Shown one piece after another: positions 1 to 11,900 of a stretch of DNA of 64,000 bases (positions within the stretch are counted from its first letter, which is position 1; each line of letters begins with the position of its first letter). The DNA comes from Caldilineales bacterium (GTDB taxonomy: Bacteria > Chloroflexota > Anaerolineae > J102): positions 99,415 to 163,414 of the forward strand of contig JAIBAP010000004.1 of assembly GCA_019695115.1 (NCBI GenBank), written 5' to 3'. The notes under the pieces are model-generated. The model worked only from the letters and a program-made list of their open reading frames with translations. It had not been told where the DNA came from and did not search any database. The position numbers and the translations under genes were made by a program.

Positions 1-1171
1 TGCCGGGGGGGAGGGCGCTGAGGTCCCAGCGCAGCAGGCAGGCCAGGTCGTTGCCAGACAGGGGCGGGTCGTCGCCATCCACCAGACAAGCCGAATCAGC
101 GCCAAGGTTCTTTTGCGGTTCGGCCTCCGACAGGGTGGCGTCGGCGGCCCCAGCGTAGTCGGCAGCGGGCAGAAGGCCCTGCTGGAAGGAGATGGTTTGA
201 GGAGGAGGGGGCGGTGGCAGATGGTAGGCGTCCTGCACCTGGCCATCGAGTGAGATGAACTCGAAATCGAGCGTCGTCGCGGTGGCGGTCACGCGCATAG
301 CGCCCCAATCGGCGTTGTAGCGGGCCTGGCTGCCCTGCACCGGGGCGCCGAAGCCATAGCGCGAGGCTCCGCCCAGACCGTTGACAAAGTAGACGATGCC
401 ATCGCCGGTGATGCGCTCGTAGGTGTGGTCGTGGCCGCTGAGGACCGCATCTGCGCCCCAGGCGGCAAACGGCCACTGCATCCAGGCGCTGTTGCCGTGG
501 CCGCCGGACGAGAAGGGCGGGTGATGGAAGGCGACCAGGTTCCAGGGCGAGGTGGAGGCGGCGAGTTGGGTCTGGAGCCAGACGGCCTGGACAGAGTCGG
601 CGGCGGCGCCATCCGGTTCGCTGCTGTTGCTGTTGAGGATGAAGAAGTGCAGCGGCCCCCAGATAAAGTCGTAGTAGCGCTCGTTGCCGGATGTGGCGGC
701 GAAACCGGCCCCAGGCAGGGCGAAGTAGTCGAGATAGGTGTCGGGGCCGGGGGTGGCGTCGGAGTAGTCGTGGTTGCCCAGCGAGGGGAAGAAGCGGTTG
801 GTGGCCGCCTGGCCGGTGGGGCAGCGGCTGCCGGTGGTGGTGATGTCTTTGAGGAAGGTGCAGTAGTAGGCGCCGGTGGATTCGTCGTATTTGGCTGTGC
901 CCACGCCGCCGGCGGTGTTGTAGTAGTCATCGCCGGTGGTGACGATGAAGGCCGGGTTCCACCCTGCCACCAGGTTGGCGACGGCCGCCTCGGCGCTGTT
1001 GTCCATGCCGTAGTCGCCGATGACGGCGAAAGTGACCGGGGTCGTCTGGCTGCGCGGGGCAGCGGGCGGGGCAGCGGGCGCGGCGGTGGGCGCGGCGCCA
1101 TCGGCGCGGGCCAGGCCAAGGGCCAGCAGGGGCGCGAGCAGCAAGAGAGAAAGCAAACGCTGTTTGTTCAT
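1..1171 (-). CDS. Secreted purple-acid-phosphatase-like metallophosphoesterase with DNRLRE-type tail, cut by the window edge
   Basis: About 390 residues are present and the C-terminus lies off the left end. ATG at 1171 opens a signal peptide (MNKQRLLSLLLLAPLLALG) followed by an Ala/Pro linker. The five metal-ligand blocks of purple acid phosphatases are readable in order: GDYG, GDDYY (the metal-binding Tyr position), GNHD, HHPP and GHDH. This supports an exported dinuclear-metal phosphomonoesterase or phosphodiesterase. After the catalytic domain comes a short Pro run and then the start of what looks like a DNRLRE (CBM96-like) domain (ADATLSEAEPQKNLGADSAC), which is truncated here. It is the last gene of the secretome island and has its own promoter-like sequence upstream. 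The substrate cannot be told from sequence. Confidence 0.85.
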   Translation of the reverse strand, partial: MNKQRLLSLLLLAPLLALGLARADGAAPTAAPAAPPAAPRSQTTPVTFAVIGDYGMDNSAEAAVANLVAGWNPAFIVTTGDDYYNTAGGVGTAKYDESTGAYYCTFLKDITTTGSRCPTGQAATNRFFPSLGNHDYSDATPGPDTYLDYFALPGAGFAATSGNERYYDFIWGPLHFFILNSNSSEPDGAAADSVQAVWLQTQLAASTSPWNLVAFHHPPFSSGGHGNSAWMQWPFAAWGADAVLSGHDHTYERITGDGIVYFVNGLGGASRYGFGAPVQGSQARYNADWGAMRVTATATTLDFEFISLDGQVQDAYHLPPPPPPQTISFQQGLLPAADYAGAADATLSEAEPQKNLGADSACLVDGDDPPLSGNDLACLLRWDLSALPPG

Positions 1172-1224
1172 GGCGGCATCCCTGTCATCGAGCTGGGGTT
1201 GGCTCCGTCCTGGAGGTAGACTGA

Positions 1225-1253
1225 AGCTTAGCCATAAGAAGCCGCAAAGTCAA
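1225..1253 (-). promoter_or_regulatory. Sigma70-type promoter of the phosphatase gene
   Basis: On the minus strand a TTGACT -35 (1253-1248) and a TAAGCT -10 (1230-1225) are separated by 17 bases, about 55 bases upstream of the phosphatase ATG at 1171. The 11-bp direct repeat seen before other genes of the island is absent here. Confidence 0.5.
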
Positions 1254-1284
1254 TCCGACCGGAGAAGGAGAGAGGCAAAGACAA

Positions 1285-1310
1285 GCCCCCTGGCGTGTGG
1301 GCCAGGGGGC
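1285..1310 (-). terminator. Hairpin terminator after the SdrD-B gene 1349-2737
   Basis: Perfect 10-bp stem gccccctggc / gccagggggc with a 6-base loop, about 40 bases past the stop codon at 1349. The minus-strand sequence leaving it has only a weak T-run (TTGTCTTT). Confidence 0.6.
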
Positions 1311-1348
1311 AGGAGGGCAACGAGGCAGGCGGCTGGGGCCGGATGGCG

Positions 1349-2737
1349 TCAGGGCGCCACGATTCCCCAGATCTGGAACCAGGCGTCTTTGAGGCTATCC
1401 GTCTGGTTCTTGAAATAGGCGCCATTGGGGTAGGTGTTGGAACCGCTGAAGCGCGTGAAGTAGGACCGCCCATTGCTGGCGGTGGTGACAAGGTTGAGGT
1501 AATAGGTGGTTCCGGCGGTCAGGGGGCCAATCGGCGAGGCGAAAACCACGGTAGAGGTCTGGAACGATTTGCCGCTCGATGTATTGGTGATCTGGCTGGA
1601 TGAGATGTTGATCTGTGACCCGGCCAGCGCCGGGCCATAGCGGCTGGCGCTGAGGGTGAGCATCAGATCGGCGTTGGGCGCGGTGATCTCGCGCGAGAGT
1701 TGCAGGACGATGTGCGTGAGGCGGTAGCTGCCGCCGCCCACGGCGCCGTAGCGGAAGGATTGCGACCCGCTCTGGCCCTTTTTGACCGCCATCTTGTCGC
1801 TGCCGCTGGTGTTTTGTTGCAGGAGAGACGGGGCAGGCGAGGTGGTCGGTGTGGCGGTGGCAGGCCGCGTGGGCGTGGCGGTGGGCGCTGGTGTGGATGT
1901 GGGGGTGGCGGTCGGCGCCGGCGTGGCCGTGGCGGTTGGCGTCAGTGTCGGCGTGGCCGTGGGGGGAGGCGCCGTCGTGGTCGTGGCAGAGGGGGTGGCC
2001 GTTGGCGCCACAACCGGCATGGCGATGTCGAGCAGCCAGGTGTTGCCGCTCGCCTGGCTGCTGACCAGCGTCTGTGGGATCACCAACGGGTCGGCGGCGC
2101 CGGGCCGTTGTGCGCGCACCAGGCGCGGCCCCGGCAACAGCCAGCCAATGCGATAGGCGCCCTGGTCGTCGGTTACCGAAGACCCGATCACAGGCTCACC
2201 GGGGTCGAACAGGCCATTGCCATTGCTATCGACCAACACCTCCACCAGGGCCTCGGTGACGCCCGGTTCCCCCAGCCCTTGCTCGCCATCGCCGTTCAGG
2301 TCGTCGAAGACGATGCCCGCCAATGTGATCGGCAGGCAGTCGCCGAAGTCGATGCCGGTCACGGGGCCGCCGGCCACATCGACCGTGCGACCCACCGCCG
2401 TTGTGCTGACATAGCCAGCCAAATCGACCTCGATCACCCTGTAGCTGCCGGCGGTGAGAGCGTCAAAGCTATAGCTGCCGTCGGCGCCGGTCATGACGCC
2501 GCTGCTATAGGTTGTGCCCCATGTTGGCGCATCGAGCGCATAGACCATCACACCGGCCAAACCCGATTCGCGCGCGCCACGGATGCCATTGCCGTCGGCG
2601 TCGAAAAAGACGACGCCAGAGATGCTCCCCGTCCCGGCGGCGTGTGTGGGGGCAAGGGAGAAGACAAACAACAAGCTCAGGATCAGGCTGCTGGCCGCCG
2701 CCAGGCTACGCCCGCGGGGGCGATGATGACTTTCCAT
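1349..2737 (-). CDS. Secreted protein: two SdrD-B domains, Thr-Pro linker, C-terminal jelly-roll-like domain
   Basis: 462 residues from ATG 2737, chosen because GAGGAAC lies just upstream on the minus strand; an upstream in-frame ATG (2806) would translate through a palindromic repeat. A signal peptide (to THAAG, about residue 33) is followed by SdrD-B/Cna-B-like modules, the first with the calcium-type loop DADGNG, the second with DLNGDGEQGLGEPG. A Thr-Pro-Ala linker of about 75 residues (near 250-325) leads to a beta-rich C-terminal domain containing the block SYRLTHIVLQLS. Its layout resembles choice-of-anchor or carbohydrate-binding jelly rolls, but I do not firmly recognise the family. 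Probably a surface or matrix protein. It lacks the FxPLxxR-type tail of its neighbours. Confidence 0.8.
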   Translation of the reverse strand: MESHHRPRGRSLAAASSLILSLLFVFSLAPTHAAGTGSISGVVFFDADGNGIRGARESGLAGVMVYALDAPTWGTTYSSGVMTGADGSYSFDALTAGSYRVIEVDLAGYVSTTAVGRTVDVAGGPVTGIDFGDCLPITLAGIVFDDLNGDGEQGLGEPGVTEALVEVLVDSNGNGLFDPGEPVIGSSVTDDQGAYRIGWLLPGPRLVRAQRPGAADPLVIPQTLVSSQASGNTWLLDIAMPVVAPTATPSATTTTAPPPTATPTLTPTATATPAPTATPTSTPAPTATPTRPATATPTTSPAPSLLQQNTSGSDKMAVKKGQSGSQSFRYGAVGGGSYRLTHIVLQLSREITAPNADLMLTLSASRYGPALAGSQINISSSQITNTSSGKSFQTSTVVFASPIGPLTAGTTYYLNLVTTASNGRSYFTRFSGSNTYPNGAYFKNQTDSLKDAWFQIWGIVAP

Positions 2738-2755
2738 GACATGTTCCTCGGGTTT

Positions 2756-2790
2756 CAGGTGCGACGCACTTTGAAAGTGCGTCGCACCTG
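2756..2790. repeat. Perfect palindrome, GGTGCGACGCAC family
   Basis: Two 17-base arms (caggtgcgacgcacttt and its complement) flank one central base, just upstream of the 2737 start codon. Related inverted repeats occur at 48361-48394 and 62726-62807, always between genes. Confidence 0.85.
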
Positions 2791-2806
2791 GTCTAATCGG
2801 AAGCAT

Positions 2807-2846
2807 AGCATAGCCTTACAGCATCAAACCTGACAAAATGCTTACA
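2807..2846 (-). promoter_or_regulatory. Promoter with 11-bp-spaced direct repeat (site 1)
   Basis: Plus-strand CTGACA (2830-2835) and CTTACA (2841-2846) are 11 bp apart, start to start. On minus, a TATGCT -10 (2812-2807) lies 17 bases downstream of the proximal half-site, which overlaps a TTGTCA -35 with an 18-base spacer. Precedes the gene starting at 2737. Motif and promoter are read directly; regulator binding is inferred from recurrence at five other sites. Confidence 0.5.
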
Positions 2847-2862
2847 ACCTGTCGGCAAAAAA

Positions 2863-2902
2863 CAACAAGGCCCCCTGGCGGAGAAGCCAGGGGGTCTTGT
2901 TG
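2863..2902 (-). terminator. Rho-independent terminator of the 3126-residue gene
   Basis: A 17-bp stem (2863-2879 with 2886-2902, one G-T pair) and a 6-base loop lie about 50 bases past the stop at 2955. The minus-strand exit is TTGTTTTTTGCC, a good T-run. Confidence 0.8.
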
Positions 2903-2954
2903 GTGAAGGGTCGTGCGCTCGTCCGGTCAGGAGACCGGGACGAAGGGAAAGCGA

Positions 2955-5900
2955 TCAGCGGCTGCGCAGGATCATCGGCGCGAATAGCTTCTTGAAGCCG
3001 CCTTCGGGCTGGTTGAAGATGGGGCCGAAGAACTGGCCGTTGGGCTGGCTCTGCAGCTTGTACCAGTAGGTGTGGCCGGCCCCGGCTTCGGCATCCAACC
3101 ACCCGTAGCTGGCGCCCGATTCACCCCGGCTGGGGATCAGGGCGGAGACGGACTGGTACGAACCCTCGCTCTCAGAGGCCCGCCAGACCACGAAACCGGT
3201 GATGTCTTCTTCGCTGAAGGTCGTCCAGCGCACCATCACGCCATCGTTGCTGTTCATGGCGGTGAAGCTGGAGAGGGCGACGCCGGTGGGGGCGATGTAG
3301 CCGAAGTCGGCCAGGGTGTAGTTCTGTCCGCCCACCACCGTCACCACATGCGGTGAGGGGGTGGTGCGCACCAGGCCGGGCTGGCTGGACGGGACCGAAA
3401 CCTGGTAGGTGCCGGGCGGCAGGTTCGAGAACAGGTAGGCGCCGTTGACCGTAACCGTGTTCCACGTCTGGCCGCTGCCCAGGTTGAGGAGTGAAACGGG
3501 CACACCGTTGATGCCGGTCGTCTCGCCGCCATCCTGGACGCCGTTGCCGTTGCTATCGAAGTAGACGAAGTCACCGATCGAGGCCGGGGCGACGATGGCG
3601 AGGGCGTAATCCTCCACCTCGCCGTCGTTGGCCAGCCCGGTGAAGCTGAGATTGCCGGTGCTGCTGAAGCGGAAGCGGGCGAAGGTTTGGGGGGTGAGGG
3701 TGGCGTTGGCAGGGACGGGAACGGAGAGGACGTTGACGCCCGCGTTCAGCGGCTGATTGGTGAAGATATGGTCGCCGGCCTGGCTCCAGGAGCCGTCATC
3801 GGCGAAGTCGATCCAGGCATCGAGCCGGCCCGAAGCCGAGGCCGTGACCGTAACCGTGGTGCTGGAGCCGGGGAAGAACGGCCCGAAGCTGACGCCGTCT
3901 TCGTCGTCGCTCACGGCCAGGTCGTCGCCAGTGGCGGCGGCGTCGGGCTGGCCGTCTGGCTCGCTGTCCACGCTGGCGCCCAGGTAGAAGCCCGGCACGA
4001 TGACATGGCGGGCGCCGTTCTGGTCGAGTTTGGTGGGATAGGTGGGCTGCGGCGCATCGCCGAAGTCCGCCTCGACGCAGATGAAGTTGACGGTGTCGCC
4101 TTGATCCGGTACGTTGTTGCTGTTCACATCCGCTGCGCCTTCGACCAGGGCGGTGTTGTAGCCGCTCAGGCTGGTTCCCACCACGTCGAAGGGGATGTTG
4201 ACGGTGAAGGCATCGTTCGGGTCAAGGTACTGGGCGTTGATCACCGTCAGGTTGTTCCAGTCGATGATGCCGTTGAGGTTATCGAACGAGCTTTCTTCCG
4301 GCGAGGCAGCCTTGGTCGAGTACTGCAGACAGGCGTTGTCGAACAGATCGATCAGCGGCAGCAGCGAGATGGTGCTTTCGCCGGTGTTGGTGATCTTGAT
4401 GCTGAAGGTGACTTGCTCGCCGACATAGAAGACGGTGCGGTTGCTGGGCGTCTGCTGGCTCTTGTCCACCGCCAGATCGACCTGGTAGAGACCGGCGTCC
4501 CAGGTGGTCACGTTGGCGCCGGAGGCCAGGGTGAAGTTGGCTGTGCGGCCGGTGACGATGTTGGGGTCGCTGTCGCGCTCGTCGGGGTTGGGGTTGCCGT
4601 CATCCACGTCCGGCGGGCTGAGCACATAGCCCACGGGCGGGATGAAGTCGATGAAGTAGTCGCCGGCCGGGGCCGTGAAGCTGTAGTAGCCGCTGGCGTT
4701 GGTGGTGGTCGTCAGGAAAGGCACCACTCCGCCCACCTGCCATAGCTCGACCGTCACACCCTGCACGCCCAGCTCGCCCCCATCCTGGATGCCATCGGCG
4801 TCGAGGTCGCGCCAGACGAAGTCGCCGACCACGCTATCCTGGGCTGCGTCCTCGAAGTCACGGTCGACGGCGTTCTCGCCCAGGCCGAGGACGAAGGAAC
4901 TGCTGCTCATCTGGCTGATGTTGTCGGGGTTGCCGCCGTCGGCGTCGGCCAGGCTGGCGTAGCCGGTGGGGTTGGTCTCGACGATCTGGTAGAGGCCGGG
5001 CTGCAGGTTGGTGAAGCTGTAGTTGCCGAAGCCGTTGGTGGCGGTATTCGTCACCACATCATCGGCGGTGTTGAGGATGCCATCGGGACCGGCCCAGCGC
5101 AGGCTGACGGCCACCAGCACCAGGGGGCTGTCGCCGGGGTCGTCGCAGAAGCCATCACCGGTGCCATCGCAGACCGTACCGCTGATGCTGCCGGGCTGCT
5201 GGTTGTAGCCGAAGTCCAGGCCGCTGGTGTTGCCGGTGACGGTGATGGGGGTGGAAGGCGTCTCGGTGGCGGCGTAGTCGGTGCGGGGCAGGTCGGTCTC
5301 GTCGGCGTCCAGCACGGTGCAGGTGTCGCCATTGGGCACGCCGGCCACACTCCAGGCGCCGGTGGCATCGGTCTGCGCCGTCACTGTGCCCAGGATGGTG
5401 CAGACGACGGTCACAGTCACGTTGCTAAAGCCGGTCTCGCTTTCGTCGTTGCCGCTGTTGTTGGCGTCGTCGTAGACGCGACCGCTGAGCGTGAAGAGCG
5501 AAGCGCCGCCCAGCGTGTATTTGAAGCCAAAGTCGACGAGCAGGTTGGTGTTGCCGCCGCTGATGTCGGCCTGGCCCACCCGATCCAGCCCACCGACGTT
5601 GTCGTAGGTCTGGGTGTAGCCGACCAGGCTGGCGGGATCGACCTGGACGATGTAGTTGCCGTCGGCCAGGCCGGTGAACTGATAGAGGCCGCTGACGTCG
5701 GTGGTCATCGCCGCCAGGAAGGTGTCGCCGCCGTCGAAGGTGTTGCTGTTGTTGTTGTCGCGGTAGAGGTTGACGGTGACGCCGGACAGACCCGGTTCGC
5801 CGCCATCCTGCACGCCGTCGGCGTCGGGGTCGCTCCACACCCGGTCGCCGATGACGCCGCTGTTGTCGCGGCCAAAGTCGAGGCCGATCCGCTCCTGGCC

Positions 5901-8900
5901 GGCGATCTGGGTGACGGTGAAGGAGACCGGCGTGGTGGCCTGGGTCAGGCTGGCAGGGATGTCGGGGTCGCCGGTGTTGTAGGTGACGGTGTAGGTTCCG
6001 GGCGGGACGATAAAGCCCCACTCGCCATCGCCGTCGGTCGTGGTCGAGACCGGGTTGCCCGGCCCGGCGCCCAGGTCCACCCCGGCCGGCGGGGTGATGG
6101 TGACGGTGACGTTGGGCAACACCGTTTCGCCGGCGTCGAGGATGCCATTGCCGTTGACATCATAGAAGACGTGCCCCTCCATCTCGCTGGCTTCGATGAA
6201 GCCGAAGTCGGCCTGGGTGTAGTCCTGGCTGGCGGCCAGGCTGACGGCGTGGGTCGAACCGGTGGTGGCCACCATGACGCCGATCTGCCCGGCGTTGGGG
6301 CTGCTGGGCGGGGCCGGCACCTGCTGCTCTTCGGCCTTGACCACATAGTTGCCGGGGGGCAGGTTGTCGAAGAGGTAGGAACCGACGCCATCGGAGAGGG
6401 CCACGGCCACGATCGGTTCGCCGGGGTCGACGTCGCCGTTGGCATTGGTGTCGTAGTAGAGGCTAAGGACGCCGCCGACCGCCACATAGGGTTCGCCGGC
6501 ATCGCCGCCGCCGGGTGTGCCGGCCGGGCCGATCTCGTCGCCGTCGTTGTCATACCACAGCCGGTCGCCGATGGAGCCACCCCAGTTGTAGCCGAAGTCG
6601 GCGGTATCGACCACCTGGCCGGCGGTGGTGATGGTGACATCGCGCGGGTTGGTGGTGCCAAAGGTGGGATCCATGGCAGCGCCAATGGTGGTAACGACGC
6701 CATAGGGCGTGGTGGTGCTGCTGGTGGTCAGGACCTGCACCAGATAGTCATCGGGGTGCAGGCCGGTGAACTGATAGAGGCCGTTGGCGTCGGTGGTCGT
6801 CGTCTGCAGCAGGGTGTCGCCGCCGTCGATGACGCCATCGTTGTTCTGGTCGATGTAGAGCCGGACGGTGATGTTGGGCAGGCCGCTTTCGTCCGCATCT
6901 TTGACGCCATCCTCGTCCTTGTCCAGCCAGACGGTGTCGCCGATGCTGGCCGTGCCGGGTGGGCGCAGGCCGAAGTCGGTGTTGCTCTCACCGGCGGTGG
7001 TGGCCGTGCGCGGCTGCGTGGGGCTGAAGGTGGCGGTGTAGCCGGCCGGGATGGTGCCGGGCGTCAGGGCCACGTTGTAGGTGCCGCCGTTGGTCAGCCC
7101 GTAGATGCGGTAGGCTCCGTTGGCATCGGTTGTGTCGCACTTGGCCGCGCCGCCGCCCGTGGGGGTGGCGCAGACCTCGACGCCAGCCAGACCCGGCTCA
7201 CCGGCATCCTGGATGCCATCGCCGTCCAGGTCGGACCAGACGCGGTCGCCGAGGCTGGCGGTGAGGGCGGTGGTGGCGGGGGCGCTGCTCACGGTCAGGG
7301 CCGAGGTGTCCAACGTGGCCTGATTCTCCACCACATCGACGCCGGCGGGGTTGTTGACCGTGGCCTGGAAGGTGAGCTGCGGCGAGACGACCACGCTGTT
7401 GGAGGTAGCCGAAGACCAGGTCTGCGTGCCATTGCTGGCGCTGGCGGCAAACGTCACTTCGCCCGGCGTCGTCCCAATCGAGGCCGTGCAGGTCCAGGTG
7501 AAGGTGGCCGAGCCGCCATTGGGGACGTTCTGGACGCCGGGCGAAGCGCCGCCGCACGAGGCATTGGCGCCGCTGACGCCGGTGACGGCCAGGGTGCTGG
7601 GCGAGACATTGTTGATAGCGGCGCCGGAATCGTTGGTCAGGGTCATGCGCACGGTGATCGTGTCGCTGCCCTGCACCAGGCTGGGGCCGGCGCTGATGCT
7701 GCTGCCGCCGACGGGATTGCCGGGCGGGATTGCCCAGTTGATCGTCAGGGAGGGACGCCGGCTGGTCGTGCCATCCTCGCTGGAGGCATAGGCGGCGTCA
7801 GCGGTGCTCGTCCCGCTGGAGAGGAGGACGACGCCATTGTTGGTATAGGTGCCGTTGTACCACTGCTGCACGAGTGTGGTCAGGTTGAGCGACTTGTTGC
7901 CGGTGGTGCTGGGGGTGAAGGTCCCCTGGCTAGCGGCGTCGTAGTCGCTGGCGCTAAAGGCGCCGCTGGCCCAGGTGCCGGCCGTGCCGGTGCCGTTGGG
8001 GTCGTTCCACTGCACGCCGTTGGTGGCGCTGGTGCCTTCGACCCAGGCCGTGAGCAGCCGATGCACGTTCTGCACCTGGTTGGTCTTGGCCGTGCGCACG
8101 TTCAACGTCATCGTGGCCGAGCTGATGCTGGCCCCGGCGGGGATGCCGCTGAGGTTGAACTTGACCAGGGCATGCTTACGCTTGGTGGCTTCGGGCCGCA
8201 CCTTCATCGTATTGTCGGTGCCATAGTTGTCGTTGCCGCCGGAATCCTCCTGGATGTAGGAGTCGGGGACTTCGCCGGCGCCGGCCTCGCGGATGATTGT
8301 CTGGCCGCTGCAGCCGTTGGGCGTGTAGGTGATGATGATCTGCGGGCGGAAGGTCGTGGTGCCATTGGTGCGCGTGCCCCAACTGACCGTGTTGGTGGCG
8401 CTGCCGACCGGGACCATGGCCAGGCCGCGGTTCGTGCCGCCGCTCAGCCAGCCGCTCACGGTCGAGGTCAGGTCGGCGGTGAGGGTGGTATTGTTGCTGG
8501 TCGGGTTGAAGGTGCCCAGATTGCTGGCGCTGTAGTCGCTGCTGCCAAAGTTGCCGCCAGCGCTGAGCCAGTCGTCGGTGCAATTGGGGCCTTGCCAGGC
8601 GGCGCCAACCGAACAAGTATTATTTGTGAATGTACCTTCGGTGAAGCTGGTGAGCAGACTGTGGATCTCGATCTGGCGGTTGGCGCCGGCGCCAGCGGTG
8701 GGGGTCAGGTTCAGCGAGGCGCTGTTGTAGAGGGCGCCGGCCGGCAGCGTCGTCGTGCCAATAGCGAAACGCAGCAGGCCCACCTTCAGTGCGCCGCTGG
8801 CAGACGAGGTATCGATGGTCGTGTCGCCGCCATTGTTCTTACCCACGTCAGCCTGGTTGATCCAGGTATCGGCGCTGGCGTCGATCGTCGTCGTGGTCTG

Positions 8901-11900
8901 GCAGGCGGCCGGTGGGGTGCCGCCGGTGTAGCCGGGTGTGCCGGGGTCGTTATGGCCCAGGTCCCAGGTCACAGTGTCGATGATGCCATCAGCGGGGTCG
9001 TCGGTGTCCAGGGCTTCGCCGCCGGCGTTGGGGCTGATGCCGCTGGCAAGGAAGGTGGTCCCGGCCGGCACGGTGTCGTTGACGACGATGCTCGAGAGCA
9101 GGTCATCGCCGGGGTAGCGCGGGATGATGGTGTAGGTCAGCGTCTGGCCAGGGGTGGCAGTGGCCAGGTTGACCGATTTGGTGATGGCCTGGATGAAGGG
9201 GAAGTCGGCGGTGGTGATGTTCTGGCCCGAGGTCAGGCTGAGGGCGAGCAACTCGATGGGCGGGAAGTAGCCGCCGGGGAGGTCGGGGTCGGTGCGATCC
9301 ACCACCACCAGGTAGCCATCGGGGCCGAGGTCGGCGAAGAGATAGTTGCCGGCCGGGTCGGTCACGGCGGTGTCGATCAGTTCGCCGGGGTCAGCGACGC
9401 CGTCGTCATCGAGGTCGCGGTAGAGCCAGACGGTGATGTTGGGGATGGGGGTTTCGCCCACATCGCAGAGGCCATTGCCGTTGCCATCGATGCAGACCGT
9501 ATCGCCGATGGAGCCAGGCGTCTGGCCGAAGTAGCCGAAATCGGCGTCGGTGACGGCGTTGCTCTGGGCGGTGAAGTCGGCGGGGCTGACCGAGTTCGGG
9601 TTGGCCGTGGTGGCCACATAGGGGTTGACAAAGTAGGTATCGACGACGCTGCCGGCCCCATCCACCGGGTCGACGATGTAGGAACGCGTCGGGTCGAGGT
9701 TGGTGAAGCTGTAGTTGCCGCCGCCGGCGGTGGTGGTCGTGGCAATCAGTACGTCCTGGCCGGCGTCGATGACGCCATTGCCATTGGTGTCTTCGTAAAG
9801 GTTGACGGTGACGCCATTAATGCCCACGTCGCTGCCATCGAAGACGCCGTCGCTGGCTACGTCCTCGAAGACCTTGTCGCCGATGCTGCCGGCGCCGCCG
9901 GGGCGATAGCCGAAGTCGACGTTCAGCCGCTGTTCGTCGGTGGCGAGGGTGACGGTGGTGGGGTCGTTGCCGGTGGTAAGGGTATAGGCCGCCGGCACGC
10001 CGCCGGAACCGGGCGCGGGCGCATCCACACAGTAGTTGCCCGCAGTCAGCCCGGAGAAGAAGTAGTTGCCGTTGGCGTCGGTGACTTTAGTCTGGATGGG
10101 GCCGCCGGAAGGCGGGCAGGAGCCGGCGTAGAGGTTGACGGTGACGCCGGCGATGCCTTCTTCGCCAGAATCCTGAGCGCCGTTGTTGTTCCAGTCACGG
10201 AAGACGGTGTCGCCGATGCCGCCGCCGCCCACCTGCACACAGCCCAACGAGCCGGTGGTGAGGGGCACGCCGGACTGAGTGAGGGTGTAGTAGTTACAGT
10301 ACGAGCCAGGGCTGGCGTTGGCCGCCACCTGGGCGGTGAAGACCAACACCAGACTCTGCCCGGCGTTGATGGCCGAAGGGATGCTGAAGAAGGGTTGGTT
10401 GGTGCTATAGGGCAAGCTGGTATTGACGGTCGTGGTGGCGGTGACGTTGGCGCCATTGACGGTGACGCTGTCTTTGCTGACGAAGGTGAAACCGGCCGGC
10501 AGATATTCCTGGATGGTGACGGGGCTGCCGCTGGGGCCGGTGCCCAGGTTCTGCACGAGAACGGTGTATTGCACCGTGCCGCCCGGCGCCACGCTGGTGG
10601 GCGAAACGCTCTTGCTGGGGTTCAGCAGCGCCAGGCCGCCGGAGTAGACGGTTTCGGTCGAGGTCTGTGGCGGCAATTGGCTGGAGGTGACGGTGACGGT
10701 GTTATCGAGCAGGCCGCTGCCGGTGGCCTTGACCGTGACCAGGGATTCGAATTTCTGGCCGGGCTGCAGCGTGCCCACGTTCCACACCAGCGGGTTGGGG
10801 CCGCTGTTCTGGGCAGGGACGGCGCTGAGGAAGGTCACACCGCTGGGCAGCGCGTCGCTGACGACGACGTTGGTCAGGGTCAAAGTGCCCAGGTTGTAGA
10901 ACTTGATTTTGTATTGGAAGGTGTCGCCGCTCTTGACGGCGGCGCGGTCGCTGGGTTTGCCGATGCCCAGACAGCCGTTCCAACTCACGACCGAAGGCTC
11001 GTAGTAGCGCCAGAGGTGGTCTTTGCCGTTATCCGAGCCGCCGGCGTCGCCGCCGAAGGTGTCGCCGCGGAAGACCGGGCAACCGCTGGCGTCCAAGATG
11101 GCTGCGGTGTTGTTGACCTTGATCTTGACCCAGGCGTATTCGGGCCGCGAATCGGTCAGCTGGCCCACAGCCCAACGGATGGCCTTGGGGCTGGTGTTGT
11201 CGGTCTGCGAGGTGGTGGCGGGCAGGGGCAGGGCCGCGCCCACGGTGCTGCCATCCACGCTGGCAAAGCCCAGCGTGGTGCTGACGGTGCCGGGCTGGTC
11301 TTTGGAGATGCGGCTGCCGGGATACTGGATGCGGTTCCAGGGGCCGACCTCGTCGTTGCCCATGGCGCTGCGCATGTCGGCGGCCGTTTTGGCGCTGGCC
11401 TGCCATTCGTCCCAGTCGAAGTTCCAGGCGTAGCCGCTCTGCGGGCCGCCCGTGGCGGCGGCAAAACCCCAGGGGCTGTTGCCGCGGCCATCGCCGTAGT
11501 CGACGATGGGCACGCTGCCGGCGGCGCCGTAGGTGGTAGCTTTGGCGCCCCAGGCAAAAGCCTGTTCGGCGTCCCACTTGTTGCAGGGGACATAGACATC
11601 GCCGCTGTTGTTGGTGATGCTCTTGGCGCCGCCCAGGGTGAAGGTCCCCACCACGCCGCAGCGGTTCACTTCCGATGGATTAGCGGCGTTGCTGAAGCTC
11701 TGCCAGGAGCCCCAGGCCGTGTCCGGGTCGGTGGAGTAGAAGATGCCGGTGTCGCCGTAGACGCCGGCCAGGGTGCCGCGGTGCAGGCCGCTGGCCGATA
11801 CCACCGGGTTCTCGGTCACGCCCAGGACGTTGGGGCCGACGGCGGACAGGCCGATGAGCTGGCTGGTCAACTTGGCGCCGATGGGGCCGTCGCCGATGGC

